From the NCBI RefSeq assembly GCF_028288465.1, contig NZ_JAQBNR010000056.1, positions 1-64,000 of the forward strand: a stretch of DNA of 64,000 nt, given 5' to 3'. A program made the position numbers and the translations under genes. Positions 1 to 9,145 of the stretch are shown here, piece after piece; the stretch's first letter is position 1; the number at the start of each line of letters is the position of its first letter. Origin of the DNA: Ferruginibacter sp. Its GTDB lineage: Bacteria; Bacteroidota; Bacteroidia; Chitinophagales; Chitinophagaceae. The notes under the pieces were generated by a model that was given only the letters and a program-made list of their open reading frames with translations, was not told the origin of the DNA and ran no database searches.

Positions 1-1
1 T

Positions 2-346
2 GCCAACGGGGATGCTGCCATCCTTACCAGCAGCGGCTTTACGCTGAGCAAGCTGCCGGAGCCCAATTACATTACCAACCCCGGCAATGTTACGCTGGCC
101 AACGGTGTAAGCACGGGTGTAATGGAAGTATCGGTGGGTGCGGTAAAGGGCGCCAAAGGCTATGTGTACCAGATAGCGGGCGAAGAGCCTGTTACGGGAA
201 CTGAATGGCAAAGCACCAACAGCAGCCGCAGCAAATTTACCTTCACCAACCTGCAGCCGGGTAAACGCTACTGGGTAAGGGTGGCGGCTACGGGCAGCGG
301 TGAACAGATTGCCTACAGCCCGGTGGCAAGCCAGTTTGTACAGTGA
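2..346 (+). CDS. C-terminal part of a fibronectin type III-like protein (5' truncated by window edge)
   Basis: Open frame continues upstream of the listed ATG to the window start; 'FTFTNLQPGKRYWVRVAATGSGEQIAYSPVASQFVQ' is FnIII-like. Confidence 0.65.
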   Translation, partial: ANGDAAILTSSGFTLSKLPEPNYITNPGNVTLANGVSTGVMEVSVGAVKGAKGYVYQIAGEEPVTGTEWQSTNSSRSKFTFTNLQPGKRYWVRVAATGSGEQIAYSPVASQFVQ

Positions 347-517
347 CAGACAGGTGTTGATTGCTTTAAAGCTTTATTGATTGCAGTCTGCTGGTATTGA
401 CAGCCTGTATTTTGATAAAGCTTTTTAGTGCCCGGAAAAATAAGTAAAAATACGCATTGACATTTTGAATAATATTTATTTTATTTGTATTACTTTTTTC
501 ACTAACCCATTACATTT

Positions 518-757
518 ATGAAATCAGATGCCGCTATCAGAAAGCTTATTGAACAACGTAGCCTGCCCCAGGGATTTTTAAAATGGATTACCGACAGGCA
601 TATTTTTGAATTTTTTGGCATCAGTCCGGAAACGCTGAAAAACTGGCGCCGGCTGGGTAAAGTAACCTACAGTCGCTTTTGCGGTATTATTTTATATGAT
701 GCAGATGAGATGCTGGCGGAAATTGAAAAAGCAAAAGTGATGCGGAAAGTTGTTTAG
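518..757 (+). CDS. Small helix-turn-helix / excisionase-like DNA-binding protein
   Basis: 79 aa; 'FFGISPETLKNWRRLGKVTYSRFCGIILYDADEM' resembles MerR/excisionase-type HTH. Confidence 0.6.
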   Translation: MKSDAAIRKLIEQRSLPQGFLKWITDRHIFEFFGISPETLKNWRRLGKVTYSRFCGIILYDADEMLAEIEKAKVMRKVV

Positions 758-1013
758 CGGAGGATGGAACGCTGATGACGCGGATTAATACGGATGATGG
801 CTGATTTTTTGTTCATACTGCATTAGAAAACACATATTTTAGAGCCGAAACATTCGTCTATTGGCTTCTTCCGTCCTATCAGCGTTTCAATTATTTTATT
901 TTTTACATCAGCACTATATAGACACATAAATAATCCGTTTTTTATCCGTGCCATCTGTGTCATCAGCGTTCGATTGCTTTAGTTCCGCAAGAACACTTGC
1001 TGCCATAAAAAAA

Positions 1014-1033
1014 CCGCCTCAATATTGAGACGG
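1014..1033 (-). terminator. Rho-independent terminator-like hairpin
   Basis: ccgcctcaatattgagacgg, followed on the minus strand by a T-run. Confidence 0.6.
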
Positions 1034-1407
1034 CCATTTTATACCATAATCCTGAACGATTATTATCTTTAGGAAAAACCTGTTTTATTTTTAACTGCGC
1101 TGATCTTGTGCCCCACTACTCTTTTCCTCCCTTCGTTCATCATCGCTTGTATATACTCTAAGTCCTAAAACCGTGCCAACAACATAATGCGTTGGTTTTA
1201 AGCAGTATATGATTTGGCCAGCTGCGCCATTTTCCATTTATTGGAAGCAAATGACACAAACGGGACTGGCGACCGATAGTCGAAACAGGCACATGGTTAA
1301 ATTGTTTTATTGATGGATTGTTTGATGTTGAATTGCTTTCGTATTGAATTGCTTATTGTTGAATTGTTATTTGCAGGAGTTGGCTTTTATCGTTGGGATC
1401 AGTTTTT

Positions 1408-1592
1408 GTCTGAACTGTGATTTGTTTGATTTTTGTGATTTTTGTGATTTGCCGGTTGCAGTACACTGCATTTTTGATCATGATAATCATTGAATCATAA
1501 AATCATAGTTCAGACAGGTGTGAGGTTGACGACCTGGAGTACCCTGCCTCGTAATCCTGTAAATCATCGAATCATAAAAATCCCGTTCAGAC
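1408..1592. repeat. Cluster of related intergenic repeats (one copy inverted relative to two others)
   Basis: gtctgaactgtgattt... at 1408-1452; ...aatcataaaatcatagttcagac at 1481-1515; ...aatcataaaaatcccgttcagac at 1558-1592. Confidence 0.6.
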
Positions 1593-1595
1593 TTG

Positions 1596-3143
1596 CTACA
1601 ATTTCCTCAACTCCTTCTTCAATATTTTTCCGGTGGCACTCATGGGCAATGCGGCAACAAATTCAATGTGCCGCGGATATTTGTAAGAGGCGATGCGTTC
1701 TTTTGTCCAGTTGAGCAGTTCGGCTGAGGATACTGTATAGCTTTCCTTTAACACTACAAATGCTTTTACCTCCTCTCCCAGTTCTTCATGCGGTATGCCT
1801 ATCACCGCCACCAGCGATACGGCTTCGTGCTGTATCATAGTTTCTTCCACTTCTCTCGGGTACACATTGTAACCGCCCCGAATGATCATATCCTTTGTAC
1901 GGTCAACGATGTAATAAAAACCATCCGCGTCTTTAACAGCAATGTCGCCGGAATGCATCCAGCCATTTTGTAAAACGGTGGCAGTTGCTTCGGTTTTTTT
2001 ATAATATCCCTTCATTACGTTGTGGCCCCGGTACAACAATTCACCTTTTTCACCAACGGGTACTTCGTTACCCTCTGCATCAATTAGTTTCACCTGTACG
2101 CCCCAAACCGGTGTGCCCACGGAACCTGGCTTACGACCCGTTTTTAAATCATTGAACGTTACTACCGGCGAACCTTCCGACATGCCATAGCCCTCAATGA
2201 CGGGCACGTTAAAACGCTGCTCAAAATCCTGCAGCACTTTTACCGGCAGCGAAGCACCACCGGACAGGCAGAGTTTTAAATTGGCTGCAATGGCATTAAA
2301 ATCAACTTGTGGGTTGGTATAATTTAACAGGCCCCAAAACATCGTAGGCACGCCAATAAAAAGCGTTACTTTATGTTGTTGCATCAATGCAAACGCCTGG
2401 GCTGCATCAAAACGGGTAAGCAAAACGCCGGTGCCCCCTTTGTACACGCCTGCGTTTAATAAAGCCGTCATACCAAAAATGTGAAACAGGGGCAACACAA
2501 CTAAACTTGTATCATCAGCAGTACTGTTCATCAAATCACAAATTAAAATGGCATTCAGCAGCAGGTTGCTGTGTGTCAGCTCTGCGCCTTTGGGGCGGCC
2601 CGTTGTGCCGGAGGTGTATATAATAACACAGGTATCTTCGGCACCGGTCTGGCAGGTTTCAAATGTTACCGGTTGATCTTCCATTAAATCAGCAATGGTC
2701 TGTACCCTTTCTATAGATGCCGGCATTGCGGCATCCGGCATAATCAAAAAGAATAACCCACAGGCATCTACTGTATTAAAGGCATCATAGCCCATTTGCC
2801 CCATGGGTAACTCCGGTGTGCCGGTAAAACAGCAATAGGCTTTGGCATCACTATCCGTGAGATGAAAGGCTATTTCATCTTTTTTTAGCAGCACACTCAA
2901 TGGTACCACCACAGCGCCGGTTTTAATAATGCCATAATATAAAACCGGGAAGGCCGGTACATTGGGACAGCTCAATGCCACTTTATCACCCGGCTGAATG
3001 CCCCTGCTGGTTAAACCATTGGCCACTTTGTTTGCAGCTGCATTTAATGCCGCATACGTCATTGATTGATCCATGAAAGTAAAAGCGGCTTTGGACGGAT
3101 ATCGTTTGGCGCTATCCTCCAGGATGACAGACAGGTTCAGCAT
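1596..3143 (-). CDS. Acyl-CoA synthetase / long-chain fatty acid-CoA ligase (AMP-binding)
   Basis: AMP-binding motif 'IIYTSGTTGRPKGAELTH'; C-terminal 'ATGKILKKELRKL'. Confidence 0.92.
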   Translation of the reverse strand: MLNLSVILEDSAKRYPSKAAFTFMDQSMTYAALNAAANKVANGLTSRGIQPGDKVALSCPNVPAFPVLYYGIIKTGAVVVPLSVLLKKDEIAFHLTDSDAKAYCCFTGTPELPMGQMGYDAFNTVDACGLFFLIMPDAAMPASIERVQTIADLMEDQPVTFETCQTGAEDTCVIIYTSGTTGRPKGAELTHSNLLLNAILICDLMNSTADDTSLVVLPLFHIFGMTALLNAGVYKGGTGVLLTRFDAAQAFALMQQHKVTLFIGVPTMFWGLLNYTNPQVDFNAIAANLKLCLSGGASLPVKVLQDFEQRFNVPVIEGYGMSEGSPVVTFNDLKTGRKPGSVGTPVWGVQVKLIDAEGNEVPVGEKGELLYRGHNVMKGYYKKTEATATVLQNGWMHSGDIAVKDADGFYYIVDRTKDMIIRGGYNVYPREVEETMIQHEAVSLVAVIGIPHEELGEEVKAFVVLKESYTVSSAELLNWTKERIASYKYPRHIEFVAALPMSATGKILKKELRKL

Positions 3144-3310
3144 CGGTTGTAGCTTTGCAATCGTTATTTAAATATGGCGTAGTGCTTTATTGTGAACTCA
3201 ATAAATTAGTTCAACAATTTAAACAAAAATCCGGAGCATTAAAATTTGAAATAAAAAAAACTGCAACCAACAAATACGCTGCAAATCGCCCTTTGCCTGG
3301 AGGCGAAGGT

Positions 3311-3326
3311 GTCCGCCGCGGCGGAC
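3311..3326. repeat. 16-bp perfect GC-rich palindrome
   Basis: gtccgccgcggcggac. Confidence 0.75.
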
Positions 3327-3442
3327 GGATGAGGTTGATGCGCAACCGTGAATGGCTTAGTATTGGCAAGCCGGTACGTTGTTAAAATAAAAAGATGACT
3401 TACTTTCTTTTTTTTCCTGATAAAAAAAAGAAACAAAAAAAA

Positions 3443-3605
3443 TCAAGGCTGCGAATAAAAAGGCTGAAATTTTCAGTACAATCCTACAATCAAGGAACTC
3501 GCCCGAAGAGTGCAATACTTTGTGGTGCATGCGTGCTCAAACAGCCTTGATTGCTTAACGGATTGCACTGAAAATTTCTAGCACTTTTTATTCGAGGCCG
3601 TTTGA
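3443..3605. repeat. Long imperfect inverted repeat (REP/BIME-like element)
   Basis: Arms 3443-3484 and 3560-3605 are about 42 nt and imperfectly complementary; inner arms aatcaagg 3488-3495 / ccttgatt 3545-3552. Confidence 0.75.
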
Positions 3606-4018
3606 AGCGTATGCACAAGCGATGCGGCAAGGAATGTAGATTGGCAGTTAAAAGAATTACGAACAACTAAAGCGCTTCAATCCATCCTTCGAGTTGAATA
3701 CAGTAACTGCGTAAGCTGCCTCTTTCGGTTCGGTCCCGCCCCAGGCGGGATTCAAAAAAATGCGCAGCAATATTTTTTTGAAAGAAGCGAAAGCAGCAGC
3801 GTCGCAGTTACGCAGCCCCGCCGGCGGCAGAGGCGAATCTTGATACAGAAAGCTGTTCCCATTGCCGTGAGGCGCAGGCAAACCTGGGAGCCAATTTCAA
3901 ATGGAGCTTCAATTTTATTTCATCGTTTATGATTATCCTTTTATCTTTAGCCAATGCCATTGAGAAATAATCATATACTTTCAGGCCGCAATTATTCAAC
4001 TAAAATTTACTACAACTA

Positions 4019-4828
4019 ATGGGAAAAGTAATTCTGGTAACCGGTGCATCATCCGGCATAGGCCTTGCCTGTGCAACAGCGCTTCAATCAAAAGGGCATA
4101 CCGTATATGGTTCTGCCCGTAACCTTAACCGGTTACAATCTGTATCGTTTAAACCAGTTGAGTTAGATGTTACCGATGATGTTTCTGTAAAAAAGGCCAT
4201 TGCTGCCATTATACAGGCAGAAGGCAAACTGGATGTACTGGTAAACAACGCCGGCAATGGTGTTGCAGGCCCTGCTTATACCATGTCTGTAGAAAATGCA
4301 AAGAAACAATTTGAAGTTAATTTTTTTGGCGTTGTGCGCATGTGCACTGCCGTTTTGCCCGGGATGATTGAAAGAAAACAGGGAACGATTATTAATATTG
4401 GTTCACTGGCTGGTCTTTTTGGGCTGCCTTACCAAAGTATGTACAGTGCATCCAAGTACGCCATTGAAGGCTACTCTCAAAGCCTGCGGATGGAGCTGCG
4501 CAATACGGGTGTAAAAGTAGTAGTGATTAACCCCGGCGATTTTAAAACCGGCTTTACAGAAAGCAGGGAAAAAACGGCGTTTGGCATTGCCAACCCTCAA
4601 TTGGAAGCAGAGTACAAAGCCGCTGTTGCCAGTATGGAAAAAGACGAAAGCATTGGCCAAAGCCCGGATGTACTGGCGGCTAAATTGTGTAAGATTGTAG
4701 ATACCGCCAATCCGGCTCACCGTTACCTGATCGGGGCGTTTGGACAAACCATTGCTCCTACGTTAAAAAGGGTATTACCAGGCGGCTTGTTTGAAAAATT
4801 GATGAATGATCATTACGGCATAAAATAA
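4019..4828 (+). CDS. Short-chain dehydrogenase/reductase (SDR)
   Basis: 'TGASSGIG' Rossmann motif, 'NNAGNG', 'YSASKYA' catalytic YxxxK. Confidence 0.93.
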   Translation: MGKVILVTGASSGIGLACATALQSKGHTVYGSARNLNRLQSVSFKPVELDVTDDVSVKKAIAAIIQAEGKLDVLVNNAGNGVAGPAYTMSVENAKKQFEVNFFGVVRMCTAVLPGMIERKQGTIINIGSLAGLFGLPYQSMYSASKYAIEGYSQSLRMELRNTGVKVVVINPGDFKTGFTESREKTAFGIANPQLEAEYKAAVASMEKDESIGQSPDVLAAKLCKIVDTANPAHRYLIGAFGQTIAPTLKRVLPGGLFEKLMNDHYGIK

Positions 4829-4963
4829 TTGCCGGCATTAAAGGCGTTGCTTACTTGTCATAATTGAAGTTGCTGATTCCTGCAATGCTATGTGGCATTT
4901 ATCCTAAGGTCTGTTACCACTTTCACAAAAATGTTCTGCAGAATAAAAATCCAATAATGCCTG

Positions 4964-6283
4964 ATGGCGGAGAAAAACGACAAAAAAACAATCTGGGCCT
5001 GGGCCATGTTCGACTGGGCTAACCAATCATATAATATGGTGATCACTTCCACCATATTTCCTGCTTACTATGTAGCCATTACCGCCAATAAAGAAAAAGG
5101 CGATATGGTTTCTTTCTTTGGTCATCAATATGTAAACACGGTTCTCTCCAATTACATACTGGGTTTGTCTTATCTTATTATCGTGGTAATGTTGCCCATA
5201 CTCACTTCCATTGCCGATTACAAGGGACATAAAAAATTATACCTGCAATTCTTTACCTGGATGGGCAGCCTGGCATGTGCGGGACTGTTCTTTTTTACGA
5301 TGGATAATTTTGAATTTAGTATGATCTGTTTTGGCATTGCTTCTGTTGGTTATTGTGGCGGCTTTGTATTTTATAATTCTTACCTGCCGCAAATTGCCAC
5401 CATTGATCAGCAGGATGCTGTGAGCGCCAAAGGATTTATTTATGGTTTTGCAGGAAGCATTGTGGTGCAAATTATCTGTTTTGTTTTTGTATTATCACCT
5501 GCTACTTTCGGCATAACAGACGAAGCATTACCTGCCCGTATATCGTTTTTAATAGTCGGTATCTGGTGGATAGGATTTTCTATCATTCCGTTTTACCTGT
5601 TGCCAAAAGGCATGCCCAATGCAGGTTCTCACAACTACAGTGTTTTTACAGGAGGTTTTAAAGAACTGGCCAAGGTATGGTACAACTTAAAACACCTGCC
5701 CTTATTAAAACGATTTTTACCTGCCTTCTTTTTTTATTCAGTAGGTGTGCAAACCATTATGCTGGTGGCTGCCAATTTTGGCGCCAAGGAATTAAAAATG
5801 CCGGAAGAAAGTTTGATCAGTATCATCCTGATTATTCAGCTGGTGGCCATTATTGGTGCTTCTTTTACAGCGAAATTGTCTGGTAAATATGGCAATACCA
5901 AAGTGCTGGCGGGCATTGTTTTTATCTGGGCGTTGATATGTGCCGGCGTTTATTTTGTTACCAACGCAATGCAGTTTTATGTTGCTGCTGTATTGGTTGG
6001 CATCGTGATGGGGGGTGTACAGTCGTTGTCCCGCTCGACGTATTCCAAATACATTCCGCAAAATATTCCAGACACAGCTTCTTATTTCAGCTTTTATGAT
6101 GTGACCGAAAAACTGTCGATTGTTGTTGGCTTATTTACCTTTGGCTTTGTAGAATCACTAACGCATGAAATGCGGGATTCGGCACTGGTACTGGATGGCT
6201 TTTTTGTTATTGGATTGCTGTTGCTGGTATCATTATCCATTTTTGAAACAAGCCATCAGTCTGCAAAAACAGTTATTGCTTAA
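4964..6283 (+). CDS. MFS transporter (UMF1/Atg22-like)
   Basis: About 12 hydrophobic segments; 'WAMFDWANQSYNMVITSTIFPAYY' is typical of the UMF1 family. Confidence 0.87.
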   Translation: MAEKNDKKTIWAWAMFDWANQSYNMVITSTIFPAYYVAITANKEKGDMVSFFGHQYVNTVLSNYILGLSYLIIVVMLPILTSIADYKGHKKLYLQFFTWMGSLACAGLFFFTMDNFEFSMICFGIASVGYCGGFVFYNSYLPQIATIDQQDAVSAKGFIYGFAGSIVVQIICFVFVLSPATFGITDEALPARISFLIVGIWWIGFSIIPFYLLPKGMPNAGSHNYSVFTGGFKELAKVWYNLKHLPLLKRFLPAFFFYSVGVQTIMLVAANFGAKELKMPEESLISIILIIQLVAIIGASFTAKLSGKYGNTKVLAGIVFIWALICAGVYFVTNAMQFYVAAVLVGIVMGGVQSLSRSTYSKYIPQNIPDTASYFSFYDVTEKLSIVVGLFTFGFVESLTHEMRDSALVLDGFFVIGLLLLVSLSIFETSHQSAKTVIA

Positions 6284-6294
6284 AAGAGGAACGT

Positions 6295-7074
6295 ATGAAA
6301 AAATCAGCTTCTGCAAGACGTCATTTTATTAAACTATCGGCGATGGGTATTGGCAGTCTTGCCGCAGCGCCGGTTGTACAAGCCATGCCGGCATCAGCAA
6401 CAAATACTGCAGATAAAAAGTTGCGTATTGTTTGCGTTGGTGCCCACCCCGGTGATCCTGAATTTGGCTGCGGTGGTACCATGGCAAAATACAGCGATGC
6501 CGGGCATAAGGTTACTTTTTTGTATCTCACAAAAGGTGAAGCCAGTGACCCAAAAAAAACATATGCTGAGATGGCGGATCTGCGAACAAAAGAAGCTGCT
6601 TTATCCTGCAAAATATTAGGCGCTACCGCCATGTATGCAGGGCAGATTGATGGCAACACCGTGCTGGATAAAAACAAGAATGAAGAGATGACTAAAATGA
6701 TCCTGGCACTTGAACCAAACATCGTATTTACACAATGGCCGGTAGACGGACATCCTGATCACCAGGTGACCGGTTTGTTACCACTGACTGCCTGGGTAAG
6801 GGCAGAAAGAAAATTCCATTTATACTTTTACGAAGTAAATACAGGCAGTGAAACCATGGGCTTTACTCCCACCGATTACGTTGATATTACCTCCTTACGG
6901 GAACGAAAGAAAGAAGCGATGTTTGCACACAAAACGCAAGACCCCATCAATACATACAACGATTACTTTAAGCCACTGGAAGAATTTCGCGGCCTGGAAG
7001 CAGGCGTAAAAGCAGCCGAAGCATTTATTCATTTTAAAGCCAAAGGCGAAAGGGCAAGCATCATCGGGTTGTAG
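6295..7074 (+). CDS. PIG-L family deacetylase with Tat-type signal
   Basis: 'ARRHFIK' twin-arginine motif; 'VGAHPGDPEFGCGG' and 'PVDGHPDHQ' PIG-L motifs. Confidence 0.88.
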   Translation: MKKSASARRHFIKLSAMGIGSLAAAPVVQAMPASATNTADKKLRIVCVGAHPGDPEFGCGGTMAKYSDAGHKVTFLYLTKGEASDPKKTYAEMADLRTKEAALSCKILGATAMYAGQIDGNTVLDKNKNEEMTKMILALEPNIVFTQWPVDGHPDHQVTGLLPLTAWVRAERKFHLYFYEVNTGSETMGFTPTDYVDITSLRERKKEAMFAHKTQDPINTYNDYFKPLEEFRGLEAGVKAAEAFIHFKAKGERASIIGL

Positions 7075-7222
7075 TTTATCTTAACAATTGTATTTGATAT
7101 CCTAAGCATTAATTACTGCAACTGCTCCACGCTTTCCGTCTCCATCACGTACCGCCTTCCCCGCCCTGTTTGCTGTTCAATAAATCATTGTCGTTTACCT
7201 AAGGAAAGTCAGTCCGGTGGGC

Positions 7223-7275
7223 AAGGTGGTCGACCTTGTTTAAAGACTGGTAACTATAAAGAGGTCGACCACCTT
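7223..7275. terminator. Inverted repeat between convergent genes, possible bidirectional terminator
   Basis: Perfect 14-bp arms aaggtggtcgacct / aggtcgaccacctt. Confidence 0.5.
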
Positions 7276-7299
7276 CATTCGATAAGTAAGCTACTTTGT

Positions 7300-9033
7300 T
7301 TAATGAATAATTATTTTTTCAACGTCTACGGTATTATCTCCAATAAATTTAACCATGTAAACCGCGGTTGGTAATTTACTAACGGGAATTTTTATCTGTC
7401 CGGATTGTCCTGCAATATTTTGTTTTGCTACAATGCTTCCATTGCTGCTCACTACTTCAATAGCACGATAACCAGGATTATCCAGGTATGCATTGATAAT
7501 ACCATTGCTTACGATTGTTGGTGCAATTAAAGTTTTGGTGGTGTTATTTACCGGGAATTGTATCACATTGGAATAGCTATAACTGCCATCTGTATTGAGT
7601 ATTTTCAACCGGTAGAAAACAGTACCGTTGTAACGAAAGGCGTGTAAAAAACGATAGTTATTGGCAGCAGATGACAATGCAGGCTGCACAGTTCCCGCAA
7701 ATGAAAATGCGCTGCCGTTTAAACTGTATTCAACATCATACTGACGTATGTTTTGTTCTGCAGCTGTTCGCCATTGCAGTGCCACCCCTGCTTTTTCCGG
7801 CGCACCGGTAAAGGCTGTTAATGTTACGGGCAAAGGTCCGGGTGCGTCTATGCGGTACACGCTGTTGCCTGTGAGCGAGACGGCGTATACTTCTCCATTG
7901 TCTGTCTCACCAAAATCAGCGATGTTATTTGTTGCAAGCACTTGTGTTGTAGTAATCCATCCGCCGGAACCATTTGGTTTCGTAAGGTAAAATGTACCTG
8001 AATAAAAATCGGCGCTGATGTTATACCCTTGCAGCGATGGATACTGCGTTCCCCGGTAAACGACGCCGCCTGTAATGGCAGCTGCCGGATTTTGGGTAGG
8101 ATAAGTATACACCGGAAAAACGTAATTGGCTATCGGTCCGCAGCCGGTGGTGTTGTAAGTATTATTGCCTTCGTAACAACGCCATCCATAGTTTACCCCG
8201 GCAGTGGCTGCCGCTGGCCTGAAATTAATTTCTTCAAAAGAATCCTGACCAACATCACCTATCCACATATCATTGGTAAGCCGGTCAAAACTCCAGCGGA
8301 AGGGATTGCGCAAACCAAGATCATAAATTTCATTGCCAAAAGGATTACCAGCGGGAATGGTGTAATAGGGACTCGTGCTGGAAGTGTTTACATCAAACCG
8401 CAAAATTTTTCCCAGCAACACAGCGGTATTCTGTGCGTTGTTGGGAACATCACCTCCTCCTCCGCCATCACCGGTTGACAGGTAAAGAAATCCATCAGCA
8501 CCAAAGTGCAGTTCGCCTCCGTTGTGGTTGGAATTTGTTGGGTGAGGTATCGTAATCAAAATTACTTTTGAAGCAGGATCCGCAACATTGGCATCGCTGC
8601 TGATATGGTATCTTGCCAGTTCCAGGTCACCAGCCGTGTTGGTATAATACACATAAAAAAAGCCATTGGAAGCATAATTTGGATGAAACACCATACTGAG
8701 CAAACCCCGCTCTCCGCCAACATTTACGTTAGATACGGTAAGAAAATCTGCCAGGAAATTAAACGAAGCATCATACGCTTTTATGGTACCGCCCTGCTGT
8801 ACAATAAAAACACGGTTTGTTCCGTCACCGGCATTTACAAACTGTATAGGTGAACTTAACCCGGAAGTAATCACCGGTGTTAAAGCGATGGTTGGTTGAG
8901 CAAAACTTTTTCCTGTTAAAAGCAAACAGCACATACAACAAAGCAGGCGGTTTAGCATTCCATTCTTCAAGCAGGTAATGTCAAATTGTATCATAGCAAA
9001 TAATTTTATGGTAAACATATTAAAAAGTAACAC
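7300..9033 (-). CDS. PQQ-dependent sugar (glucose/sorbosone) dehydrogenase-like beta-propeller with T9SS C-terminal sorting domain
   Basis: 'HNGGELHFGADGFLYLSTGDGGGGGD', 'GLRNPFRWSFD', 'DVGQDSFEEIN'; C-terminus 'AVYMVKFIGDNTVDVEKIIIH'. Confidence 0.88.
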   Translation of the reverse strand: MLLFNMFTIKLFAMIQFDITCLKNGMLNRLLCCMCCLLLTGKSFAQPTIALTPVITSGLSSPIQFVNAGDGTNRVFIVQQGGTIKAYDASFNFLADFLTVSNVNVGGERGLLSMVFHPNYASNGFFYVYYTNTAGDLELARYHISSDANVADPASKVILITIPHPTNSNHNGGELHFGADGFLYLSTGDGGGGGDVPNNAQNTAVLLGKILRFDVNTSSTSPYYTIPAGNPFGNEIYDLGLRNPFRWSFDRLTNDMWIGDVGQDSFEEINFRPAAATAGVNYGWRCYEGNNTYNTTGCGPIANYVFPVYTYPTQNPAAAITGGVVYRGTQYPSLQGYNISADFYSGTFYLTKPNGSGGWITTTQVLATNNIADFGETDNGEVYAVSLTGNSVYRIDAPGPLPVTLTAFTGAPEKAGVALQWRTAAEQNIRQYDVEYSLNGSAFSFAGTVQPALSSAANNYRFLHAFRYNGTVFYRLKILNTDGSYSYSNVIQFPVNNTTKTLIAPTIVSNGIINAYLDNPGYRAIEVVSSNGSIVAKQNIAGQSGQIKIPVSKLPTAVYMVKFIGDNTVDVEKIIIH

Positions 9034-9145
9034 AAAGTATATGCCGGTAATTTTTTAAAGTCTGCGCCGGTTAAATTTATCTCACTCCAAAAAAATGTCT
9101 TTGCCATTGATGCCCTATTTTTGAAAAAAAATAAAACAACTGTTT

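Noticed and set aside
1300-1380. Repeated 'ttgaattg' words as a tandem repeat or CRISPR leader
   Set aside because: Irregular spacing and no conserved long repeat unit
4403-4747. 114-aa minus-strand ORF inside the SDR gene
   Set aside because: Antisense shadow of a well-supported gene; no recognisable domain
6321-6722. 133-aa minus-strand ORF inside the PIG-L gene
   Set aside because: Antisense overlap with a clearly coding frame
8029-8478. 149-aa plus-strand ORF inside the sugar dehydrogenase gene
   Set aside because: Antisense to a recognisable beta-propeller coding sequence
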